From Apus apus (Eukaryota > Chordata > Aves > Apodiformes > Apodidae), in contig NC_067283.1 in assembly GCF_020740795.1 (NCBI RefSeq), positions 46,613,659-46,677,658 of the forward strand: a DNA stretch of 64,000 nucleotides, read 5' to 3'. Positions 26,001 to 34,690 of this stretch are shown here, piece by piece. Under the pieces are notes generated by a model. The model saw nothing but the letters and a program-made list of their open reading frames with translations, did no database searches and was not told where the DNA came from. Every line of letters starts with the position of its first letter. Positions within the stretch are counted from its first letter, which is position 1. The translations under genes were made by a program, and so were the position numbers.

Positions 26001-26204
26001 TTTCTGGCAAGTATTGTGCTGTGGTGTTTTTATTTGGGTAAGTTTCCCTTATAGTTTCACACCTATTTGGACTTTCACAAGATTTCTTTAAAAAGTGGCC
26101 TATTTGTCTGGCTACTCAGCACATGTGAGGTACTTGCATTGCAGAATGAAGGCACTTGCTTGTCTATACTAAGACACCCAGCAACATGCAGTGACAGGAC
26201 AAGA
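20086..26204. other. TRAK1-CCK tail-to-tail intergenic interval
   Basis: No supported exon lies here. Three patches are visibly more GC-rich than the surroundings: about 20.74-20.95 and 21.5-22.6 kb, 24.4-24.86 kb, and 25.38-25.8 kb. They carry overlapping open frames on both strands, the longest 206 codons on the minus strand at 21968-22588, without recognisable domains. They could be diverged repeats, regulatory DNA or non-coding transcripts. Confidence 0.6.
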
Positions 26205-26454
26205 AGGAATAAGTGAAATAATTTTAATATAATATCAGTGTATGAGAAACCACAAAAGCAAGAAAACATTTTCTGGAAAATTCTGCATATGTATGTATTG
26301 CATTGTATAATCTTACCAACAAATTTACATCAAATACATGATATATTTTAAAACACTGATTCGAAGAGGACAACAAATTAAGTTTTCTCTCTCTGTACAG
26401 ACATGGGAGTGTGATTTTTTTTTTTTTTTTCCTGTTGCTATAGTTTGCTGCTCT
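26205..26454 (-). other. CCK: CCK 3' UTR with candidate poly(A) signal
   Basis: Read on the minus strand after the CCK stop, the sequence carries a 16-A run (T run at 26415-26430). An ATTAAA hexamer at 26223-26228 is followed by T-rich and GT-rich sequence (TTATTCCTTCTTGTCC). Cleavage near 26205 would give a UTR of about 250 nt. An alternative AATAAA lies further on, at 26029-26034. Site use is inferred. Confidence 0.5.
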
Positions 26455-26591
26455 TTAGGAGGAGTATTCATATTCTTCAGCACTGCGGCGTCCAAAATCC
26501 ATCCAGCCCATGTAGTCTCTGTCATTTATCCTGTGTGTGGGATCAATGCTCTGTACCCTGTTTCCCATAACTGAGAGCCTTCCAGTGGGAC
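26455..26591 (-). CDS. CCK: CCK terminal coding exon, encodes CCK-8
   Basis: This is the second coding exon of preprocholecystokinin, the precursor of the CCK peptides that act on CCK-A and CCK-B receptors in gut and brain. After the split Gly codon it reads [24 protein letters not shown], then [11 protein letters not shown] and a SAEEYEYSS tail with the stop at 26455-26457. The DYMGWMDF octapeptide (CCK-8, codons at 26494-26517, residues 111-118) is followed by the amidation Gly119 and the Arg-Arg processing site. Tyr112 is the position sulfated in CCK. Arg110 is the monobasic cleavage point before CCK-8. The acceptor is TTCTTCAG, with exon base 1 at 26591. The gene is convergent with TRAK1. 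Confidence 0.98.
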
Positions 26592-26848
26592 CTGAAGAAA
26601 AAGCGTTTGGGAAAGCAGAGTGTAAGCAGACACATTTTTCAGGTTAATCCATTTCCTGATATGTTTTGTACACATCAGCAGATGTATGCAATACTTGAAA
26701 CTGTTTGACTCAATCCAGACCGTGTAACACTATGCCATGTCACTGAGGGGAAAGCCCTAGAAACACGACGGGCAATGTCTGGAAAGGGGCTTGGGTTTTT
26801 ATCGTGAAATCAACAGACTGTTTGCTCCCTCCTGGCTGCCAGGAAGGA

Positions 26849-26915
26849 ATCGTAGAAGCATACAATCATAGAAGGGTTTTGGTTGGAAGGGACCTTAAAA
26901 GATCATCTAGGAACA
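26849..26915 (-). mobile_element. CR1 LINE 3'-end fragment
   Basis: The sequence has the CR1 terminal motif in reverse: CAATCATAGAAGG, then GGTTGGAAGGGACCTTAAAA and GATCATCTAGG. It is a heavily 5'-truncated copy of about 65 bp inside a CCK intron. Confidence 0.88.
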
Positions 26916-27595
26916 TGGGTGCATTTCTCCTTTTTCCTTCCTGTGTCACTAGATAGAGAGAGAAATGAAGTCCAGGCCATTTCTCACTCTTCCTAGGAGC
27001 CTGCACCCTTGCTTGCTGGTACTGGGAGAGTCTCTCTACAGACAAAGAAACTCTGCCTCAGGCCTGAGACAGGACTTCTTCACCACCATCCCATCTTGCC
27101 TGAAGAGCCATAAATGTAAGTACAAGAGTTCTTACAATGCAAATTCACTAACAAGCAGGGTAGAGTTATGAACCCCAGGTTTTGCAGAGAAGTGGGAATG
27201 GTCCTGAAATTGAGAAAGTTGTGTCTGGAATTTACAGCTAGAGATGTCTATTGCTGGAATTATACAGGGGTTATTAATATGTCAGTGATATTTTCATCAC
27301 TTAGCCAAAGCTTTCATAATTCCTTTCACAGCAGGGTTGGATGCTGATCTCTGATCTTGCCTTTGTCTTTCTGTCTTCTTTGCTTAGAGGAACAAAGACA
27401 CAAACTATTTGCAAGGAGAATTAACACCTTAAAAAAAGGTCTGCAATCCTGTGTTTTGACATCATCACACTGTGTAACTAAAAATGCAGGGAAAAGGAAA
27501 TTACTTCTCTCTGTATCCCCTGAAAAGAGGGAAAATTGATATATGCTGATAATTAGATTGGTCTTAAACCTCGAGTGAGGAAGAATTAGAATTTA

Positions 27596-27912
27596 TCACA
27601 GAATCATAAAGTATGCTGAGTTGGAAGGGACCCATCAGGATCATCAAGACCAATTCCTGTCCCTGTGTAGGGCACCCCAAGAATCACACCATGTGCCTGA
27701 GAGCATCATCCAAATGCTTCTTGAACTCAGGCAGGCTTGGTGCTGGGACCACATCCCTGGTGACCTCGTTCCAGTGCTCAACCACCCTCTGGGTGAAAAA
27801 ACTCTTCTTGATATCCAACCTAAACCTCTCCTGATTAAGCTTTCTGCCATTTCCCTGAGTTCTGTCGTTGATGACAGAAGTGATCAGCACCTGCCTCATC
27901 TCTTCCCCTGTA
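27596..27912 (-). mobile_element. CR1 LINE fragment, 3' end plus reverse-transcriptase tail remnant
   Basis: In reverse it starts with the CR1 end (TCACAGAATCATAAAG, GTTGGAAGGGACCCATCAGG). It continues into the coding tail of the CR1 polyprotein, where a minus-strand frame reads KLNQERFRLDIKKSFFTQRV, VEHWNEVTRDVVPAPSL and EFKKHLDDALRHMV. This is the usual CR1 C-terminal signature. The copy is about 310 bp and dead, and lies in the CCK intron in the sense orientation. Confidence 0.95.
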
Positions 27913-30900
27913 TTTAATGCAGACTGAGGCTTGAGGAATACTTCAACTGTTCAAAATGGAAAAGAAGTGCAAATCAAACCCCACAAATCCAAATCTACAC
28001 AGTTGCCTTGCTTATGGTTTCTTGTGTTCTAAAGGAACCCTTGGTGACTCTGTGCTTTTATATTTCAAGCTTTTCCTCATGTAATGATTTATAAGGAACA
28101 TGATACACTAAAACCAAAACGAACTGCATCGTTTTGTTAGTGGTTGCACAGGGATAAGAGAGTTAAAGGTACCGAAAAAAGAAACCAGCCCTGTTTTCAA
28201 CATTTACCTAAAACAAAATAGCAAAAAATGTAATTATCTCTAGAAAAGGACGTCTACCATTAAACACTCAAACCCCATGAAATTCACATTCATAATTCAA
28301 AAGATGTCATTAAGTTGGTGAGAATGGCTTCTCGGCACAACAATTAGGCAGGACTAAGCACAGAACTATCACTCAGCTGTTGGTATGTAAGCAACTTCTG
28401 AGCTTTCAGTGACCTGTGGGCTGTAATGGTTCCCCTGGTGCCGTTATGGTCTGCCCTGGCAAAAGCTCCTTAGAGGATAGTGAATGTGCATGTCATTGAC
28501 TCAAGGGCTACAACATCTCCTCTACACAGTGCCAGAGTCATGCTGAAAGCCTGCAAATGAAGGTAATAGAAAGCCTGGGCTCACAAACAGTAAAATTAAT
28601 TTCCTAACAGCACCTTAATTACCTTTCCCAAAACCACTGGAGGTGCCCTGTGGATACTGTGTAATCAACGTACAGCAAACATATTCAAAACTGTAGCAGC
28701 TGAGCTACAAAGCCACCATCTAGCCCTGAAGGGGATGTAACTCTCTCACTGTTTCGAAATATTGTCCAAAATCAGCCTTTCTTTAATCAGAAGGGCAAAT
28801 GCCAGCAGCGATGACTACTAACACTAGCAAATGCCCAGACTCTCTTTCCTCCTAAATGGAATTTTCTACTGAGTCTTATGGTTTAGACAGGTGAAAAGCA
28901 ATTAATACAGTGGTTGTGAGAGTTCTGCAGAGATTTCTGAAGTGCCCCCCAGAACCTTTGTGTTAAATGAGAATATAATGTTCCAATGGGAACATTGTTT
29001 GTATTGTTATAAAATCAGTAACTATTGTTTGTCCCTGTGTATGGTATCTCTGCAGTAGCTAGCAAGTACATCTACAAACCAGAGCTCAACCAGCCTAGTC
29101 ATGACACGATAATCCCATCATCTACTAACGGTCACTTTGTAGAGTTAATGAAATATGCCAATTAACTTGTATGCAGGAAGTTCCTCCTCATATACACACT
29201 TCACAAAAAGACATCTTAAATCCAGAGTGTTTTTTTTTTCACTTCATCTGATTAAACTATTTGGAAACTCATGCAATAAGGTTCTTATTCAGTAACAGCT
29301 TTAGCTGTAGCACTGAATTGTGAAATTTCATATCTGAATTATCTTTCCATTCTGGTTTTCTGTTTTTCTCTTTTCGATTTCTCTGCTGAAATACGTTCCT
29401 TAATGGATATTGTAATAATTTGTAACATGAAATAACGTCTCTCTGATTATATTAAAAGTGCTTCTTTATCCTGTTGTTTTCATTTGCCACTGTTCTTTGT
29501 ACAGTGCCGAATGTGTATGGCCACATATGTAATGCATAAAATACATGTGGCATCTCTTAATTGCCACCAAAATCAAGAACAGAATTATGCCCAGCATACA
29601 GGTCAACAGTGAGGCTAGCAGGACAGGCTGGTTAAAAGATCTGCATAAGGTTGTGTGGAGGCACAGGAGAGGAGGAAGCTCTTACTCATATAAAGTGAAT
29701 TTATCCTAAGCACAGTGTGGGAATGGCAGTGAATTAATTTCTCCATTTCTGTATATCCAGGTAACTGGATATACATCACTCCTTTCCTTCAAACCCTCCT
29801 TGCTTCTCAGATGTCCTCTTTCCCTGCAGTACAATGGATAGACTGGAGTGAAGCTATCACAAGTAAACCAGACTTGTGTAGTGGCTTTTGTTGAGGTTGG
29901 CAGTCAGAAGGTGGCAGCAATTAGGCTGCCCACGGTGCTACTCTATTGAGATTCAAAGCAATAAATTGATGAGACAGTTGAAAAGGAAAAAATGTTTTCT
30001 TGGGGTGAGTTTCAGTGGGAAATTATTTTGATCCTTTATTTTTACTGGTAGCACAGACAGCATGTGTTTGTGTCTGTGTAAAATGTATGCTGTGTCAACA
30101 GGGACAGCTTTAGTCTTTCCCTTGCTTGCTCACATTCGTAGTACAATTGTTTCCTCAAGAGACACAATAAGATAAATGACACAATAAGAATGAAGCCCGT
30201 TCATTCCACTACTCTAGTGGTGCTTCATGCCCTTGTTACAAATGCAGGGCCATGGAGGTTTTAAGTAATTGCAAGATTGTGTTCCCAGGCTGCCTGAGAC
30301 CTGAGGAATCGACACGTTTTGAAGCAAATGTGTGTTTTACTTATCACTGCTTTTAGTTACTGTCTTCATAAATCTGAGATCTGATCTTTCAAAAGCTTTC
30401 ACGGTTTTGTAGCTTCCTCTGGGAACAAATACATGGAAAATCCAACACTCAGAAGATTTCCCTGGTACAGGTATTTCTGGCCAAGGTGAGTTTCGCTGGG
30501 TATTATTCTGAGTATTTAGCCTCAGAAAAGTTTTTCTGCCCTCCAATTAAAAAGGAAGGGAGGCAGTTAACTAAATGAAAAAGTCTGAAGAAAATACAAT
30601 TCCTCTATTTTATCTGAGATACAACATGCTGAAAATAATACTAAAAGAATTATAAAGCTATGAAGTGGTAAGTTAAAAATAAAAGTGGAGCCACGGCCTG
30701 GCAGGGAGGTTACATTTTCTTCAGTTACCTGCGTGCAGCTCTCTCAGTCAGGGGCTGCTACTTACCAGTCTTCTTTGGGAGGAGCCTGGCAGTAAACGTG
30801 AAAGAAAATGCTCTCTACCTCAGGAATAACCAGGCAAAATCTATATCCTGTCTTCCCTAGGAATTCATGCTAGGTGATCGACAGGGTTATCTTAATATCT

Positions 30901-30963
30901 TGGTATGTCGGCAGGAAATTCCCCGGACCCAGAAGTGTCAGCAAAGTGAGCTGTAAGCGGTAC

Positions 30964-31219
30964 CTTTTCTGGCTTGCTGGAGATACTTGGCCAACAAGGC
31001 GCCGATGTTCGCCCTCTGGTCGCTGCTTCCATCCAGCCGCGGCACAGGTTTCAGCGGCCCGGCAGACGAAGGGGCACGGACATGCCGGGAGTGTCCTGTC
31101 AAGCTCTGCTCAAGCTCAGGAGCCAGGGGATTCCCATTGTGCGAGCCCACAGTTTGCTGTCCCAAAGAGCTCGCTGAGAGCACAGCAAGGAACACGCAGA
31201 TGCAAACACCGCCGTACAT
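30964..31219 (-). CDS. CCK: CCK first coding exon (start codon, signal peptide, propeptide)
   Basis: The ATG is at 31219-31217, two bases after the acceptor AG (31223-31222). It encodes MYGGVCICVFLAVLSASSLG, a clear signal peptide, then the pro-region (QQTVGSHNGNPL, HSRHVRAPSSAGPLKPVPRL, SDQRANIGALLAKYLQQARK). The exon ends in phase 1 with a G that joins GT at 26591-26590. The full protein is 130 residues, the same length as chicken CCK by memory. The ANIGALLAKYLQQARKGPTGR stretch is strongly conserved in CCK precursors. The donor is GTACCG. This start is supported by the signal peptide and by the exon boundary lying just upstream. Confidence 0.98.
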
Positions 31220-31221
31220 TG

Positions 31222-32708
31222 CTGGAGGGAAAAAGAAGGAAGAGGCTGTTCAAATCTATTGTTTATGTTGTCCCTACCTCCATCTTCCACTGGGGTGCTG
31301 GTTAGCTAGTTTGTTTGTTTTTTAATACAGGTAACTGTGGGATGTGTCTTAAGCTGGCAAACAAGTACGTGAATAGTAAAACATCCCTTGATAAGAAGAT
31401 AAACTGAAAGGAATACAATTAATTCACTGTAGTATGTGCTATGTCTCCCTGATCAACTCAATTCTTACTGGCTTTTCTGTTTTTTTGGAAGCTGTATTTA
31501 ATCAAAACTTAAGGGAGATGAAACCAGCTCTTAGGAAAGTCTCAGGATTCAACCATTATTTTGCTCCTGTACTAAAATCTGCTCTTAATGCAAATATGCA
31601 GTTTTGACGAGTTCTATTAAAAGCCCTTATGCTATCAACCCTTCACTGGTTTAAACTTTAGCGTTCAAGAGGTTTTCACCTTGTCATACATGGCAAGAAT
31701 GAGCAAAAACTTGTAAAAAGGAAAGAAAAAACCAAAATCTAACACCCACTCCCAAGCATTTGATCTACAAGCTGGGGTGGTAAAAGCTGGTTAGTCAAAA
31801 GCTGTTAACAAATACTGTGCAATTTAACATTATTCTTCTTCGTGTAAAACAGAGAATTCAAATGTAACATTTTTTTTACTGCTTTCTTAAACAAGTATTA
31901 GAAAAAAAAAATGTTGTTTTACTAGATTGTTTGATCATATAAGCTGAAATAGTATCTTTCTGGCAACACAGAAATTACCCTCAGTTATTAGGAAAAACAA
32001 GGTCCCTTGTACTTAATGCTATAGGGGTAATTTCCGTTCATAAACATACCTTAATTATCTCATCTGTATGAGAATTTCTGAAGAGATTACATTTTTGAGG
32101 AGTATACTGAACACAGTCTTTCCATTTTGAAAGAGGAGAAAGCTAAGTTGATTTGCCCACCCTAGGTGCTAGAATGAAAACATTTGCAATGCACAAGATA
32201 TGTTATTTTAGTACGGTTAGAACATGAATGAAAAATGTCAAAATGTCACTCCAGCCCCGTTGTTAGTGATGTATCCATGTAGGTGCCGGTACTTGAAACC
32301 AAAGGTGCGTTGCATCCTTTCCACGGAGGTATCTTTCCAACCGGCCAGATCCCTGCATTTTTTAGGCGTATATGTATTCATGTACATACTGACGACTCCC
32401 AACACAGACTCTCACCCCAGGTAGCTGTTTCTTTCACAGCGTGCTTGTTCAGGAGCACGGCCCCCTAACCCCGGGACCGCTCGGTGCCCCCCGCTCCCCC
32501 GGCCCGCACCGGGGACACCCCGCGGCGGTGGGGAGCACCCCCGAATTCCTCTCCGGCTCCGGACCCGGGGGCGTCTGCTCCAGCAAAGGCAGGGTGCCCT
32601 CAGAAGCCGCCGCACAGGTAAGCGACAGACCCCCCGCCCATTTCGTTCCCCCCTCCCGGACCCCCCAGCAGAGATGCGGTCAGAGAACGGCTGAGAGGCG
32701 CTTCCTAC
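31222..32708 (-). other. CCK: CCK 5' UTR intron
   Basis: This 1.5-kb intron lies between the non-coding first exon and the exon with the ATG. Read on the minus strand, the donor is GTAGGAAG from 32708 downward. The acceptor is a strong pyrimidine tract (CCTCTTCCTTCTTTTTCCC) ending TCCAG at 31222. The CpG-rich half near the promoter gives way to AT-rich sequence below about 32.43 kb. No other exon is seen. Confidence 0.8.
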
Positions 32709-32785
32709 CTTCCCGCTGCGCTTTCCCGAGGTCGCACCCGAGGAGGGAGTGAGAGAGGCCCGTGTGTGCCCGAGCAAGGGAACTT
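32709..32785 (-). other. CCK: CCK non-coding first exon (5' end approximate)
   Basis: It is inferred from a TATA-like box about 30 bp upstream and a good donor, GCGGGAAG|GTAGG, with the last exon base at 32709. Vertebrate CCK genes have a short untranslated first exon, and its position and size here fit. The start is estimated, not mapped. Confidence 0.65.
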
Positions 32786-32806
32786 GGGGGCGACTCAGCC
32801 TCGGCC

Positions 32807-32816
32807 CCTTAAATAG
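32807..32816 (-). promoter_or_regulatory. CCK: CCK TATA-like box
   Basis: The minus strand reads CTATTTAAGG, about 30 bp upstream of the expected CCK transcription start, inside a CpG-rich promoter. Confidence 0.75.
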
Positions 32817-32847
32817 CGGCGGGCGCCGTGGCGATGTTTGCACAGCT

Positions 32848-32856
32848 CTGACGCAG
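32848..32856 (-). promoter_or_regulatory. CCK: CCK CRE/TRE-like site
   Basis: The minus strand reads CTGCGTCAG, the same core as the CRE/TRE element described about 80 bp upstream of the mammalian CCK start. It lies about 40 bp upstream of the TATA-like box, so near -70 here. In mammals this element responds to CREB/AP-1-type factors. The function in this bird is inferred from sequence and spacing. Confidence 0.7.
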
Positions 32857-33404
32857 GCCGGGGCCACCGCCCTCCCTCACCCCCCATCACCGGTACCGGG
32901 TGTGTTGGGATGTCTGTCTGTGCGCTGTGTGTATGGGGGGGGGTCCTTCCCGCCCTCCTCCGCCGGGGAGCTGGGGGAGCCGCGGGGGGCCCGCCCTGCC
33001 CGGCCCCCTGCGGGCCCTCTTGGCTCCCTCGGGACGGAGGTGCTCGCCTTCGGCACGGGAAACCGCGGCCGGCTTGCACAGTGTTTAAAAAGTGCTCCTG
33101 ACCGGGGTGGGTACGGGGAATGGGCTCCTGGTGGGGCTCCCGCCCGCAGGAGCAGCGGCTCCGGCGGCTCCCCCGGGGTGCGGGAAGTGGGGCGGGCGCG
33201 CCGTGACCGCGGTTGTTTGGCGGTGGGAGCTTTGGGGTCTGGGGTTTGAGTTCCTCTCGCTGCAGCCTCCTGCCACCTCAGCCCGGGAACCAGAAGTGCC
33301 TCCAAGCCTCCCCTCCATGGGCCCCCCCCTTTAGCTTTTGATCAGCGTGACGGAGCGGTACTTAACATTTAAAACAAAAATAAAGCCAAAGATGATCCCC
33401 CCTC

Positions 33405-33423
33405 AAAAAAAAAAAAAAAAAAA
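33405..33423. repeat. Poly-A run of 19 inside the CpG island
   Basis: A mononucleotide A tract preceded by A-rich sequence (33370-33390). It could be the tail of an old retroposon, but no body is recognisable. Confidence 0.8.
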
Positions 33424-34029
33424 GAGGGGGATGGGGACGCCTTCGACATGGTTCTCCCTCCCCGTCCCGCAGCCCGGCAGCGATGCCCGCCGGGTCCCCT
33501 CCCGCCGCCTTCCCGGGAAGGAAACTCCTGCCCGGGTTGGAGACCGTGCCGGGAACGGGACGGGACACCCCGGAGGGTTCGCTGAAGTGCCTTCCCCGCC
33601 CCGCAGCCCCGAGCCCCCTCCGGGAGCAGCAGGGACCCAGCCCCGCGCTCCGGCGTGGTCGTGCCCAGTTTGTGTCTCAAGTTGCACAACTTGGAGGCAG
33701 GCGAGCCCCGCAGGCTGCTTTTCCTTCCCCGGGAAGGCAGCCGGGCAGCCCGGCTTTCTTATCAGACACTGTGTCTCTCCTTGGAGCCACATGTGCTGTG
33801 CGGGGCGTGCGGAGGATGCGGGAGCGCCGGACGGGACCGGGACCGGGACCGTGCCGGAACAGCAGCTGATGGAGCCCTCCCAGGAAGGGCGCGGGGGTGT
33901 GTGCGAGTCCTGAAGTCCCAGGAGAAAGGACTCCTGAGGAGAGAGCTTCCCAATCTCGTCACCTCCCCGCCGGTGCTGCCCGTGGGCAGGCGGTGTGCTC
34001 CGCCTCACTTCTACCGGTGTGCCCCCTCC

Positions 34030-34053
34030 CGGCCCGGCCCGGCCCGGCCCGGC
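34030..34053. repeat. GGCCC pentamer tandem repeat
   Basis: Four perfect GGCCC units plus flanking partial units near the distal edge of the CpG island. The tract is short, GC-only and likely unstable in length. Confidence 0.9.
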
Positions 34054-34199
34054 TGCCCGGGTCCGGAGCGGTCGCTGCTCTTCCCGCGGCTGCCGGCAGA
34101 GGGCGCGGCGGCCCCGCGCGGCCGCTGCCTCCCCCTCCATCCTCCCGCCGCCTGCTCCGCTCGGGCCGAGGGGTGCGCTCGGTTCTGTGCCCCCGCGCT

Positions 34200-34690
34200 G
34201 CGAGAGGGACGCGGAGGTGCTGGAACGAGTCCAGAGAGCAGCAGCCAAGCTGGTGGAAGGGGCTGGAGAACGGGTCTTGTGAGGAGAAGGGAAGGGAACT
34301 GGGATTGTTTAGTTTGGAGAAGAGCAGGCTGAGGGGAGACAGCGGTGTGGTTCTCCTCAGCTACCTGGAAGGAGGTTGCAGTGAGGTGGGTGTTGGCGTC
34401 TTCTCCCAAGCGAGTAGTGACAGGAGTAGAGGAAACGGCCTCAAGTTGTGCCAGGGGTCATTTAGGCTACATATTAGGAAGAGTTTGCTTACCAAAAGAG
34501 TGGTCAGGCACTGGAATGGGCTGCCCAGGGAGGCGGTCACGTCACCATCCCTCGAGGTACTAAAAATTGTGTGGTTACGGCACTTCAGGACATGCTCTGT
34601 TGGGCGCAGAGGTTTTTTCTGGGTTGACGGTTGGACTCTGGTCTTAGGGGTCTCTTCCAACCACGACGATTCCGTGATTTCTGTGGGTGT
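34200..34690 (+). mobile_element. CR1 LINE 3' fragment at the edge of the CpG island
   Basis: The CR1 coding tail is recognisable in sense orientation: GTCCAGAGAGCAGCAGCCAA, a frame reading [14 protein letters not shown], then [38 protein letters not shown] and [10 protein letters not shown]. These frames are shifted relative to one another, so the copy is broken. The 3' end has the usual TCTTCCAACCACGACGATTC and GTGATTTCTGTG. The insertion point directly abuts CpG-island sequence. Confidence 0.95.

Larger units (their letters stand above)
26592..30963 (-). other. CCK: CCK intron between the coding exons
   Basis: A 4.4-kb phase-1 intron. Read on the minus strand, the donor is GTACCG at 30963 downward and the acceptor is a pyrimidine-rich tract ending in AG at 26593-26592. 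It contains two CR1 pieces (26.85-26.92 and 27.60-27.91 kb) in the same orientation as CCK. Short perfect inverted repeats lie at 28977-28996 and 29750-29775. No other exon is visible. Confidence 0.9.
32430..34230. promoter_or_regulatory. CCK: CpG island over the CCK promoter and upstream
   Basis: By eye, this block of about 1.8 kb is strongly GC-rich with dense CG dinucleotides, in sharp contrast to AT-rich flanks. It covers CCK exon 1 and the promoter and runs about 1.4 kb further upstream. It includes G-rich runs (32934-33000), three GGGACC units (33833-33852) and a GGCCC pentamer tract (34030-34053). Many overlapping long open frames arise here simply from low stop-codon density; none shows a recognisable domain. 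Edges are visual estimates. Confidence 0.88.

Noticed and set aside
32412..32867. 151-codon minus-strand open frame across the CCK promoter
   Set aside because: It overlaps the TATA-like box and non-coding first exon and is explained by CpG-island composition.
33403..34248. 281-codon minus-strand open frame over the CpG island
   Set aside because: GC-rich sequence has few stop codons, and several frames on both strands are open here. There is no domain or splice context, and part of the frame reads through the poly-A tract as a Phe run.
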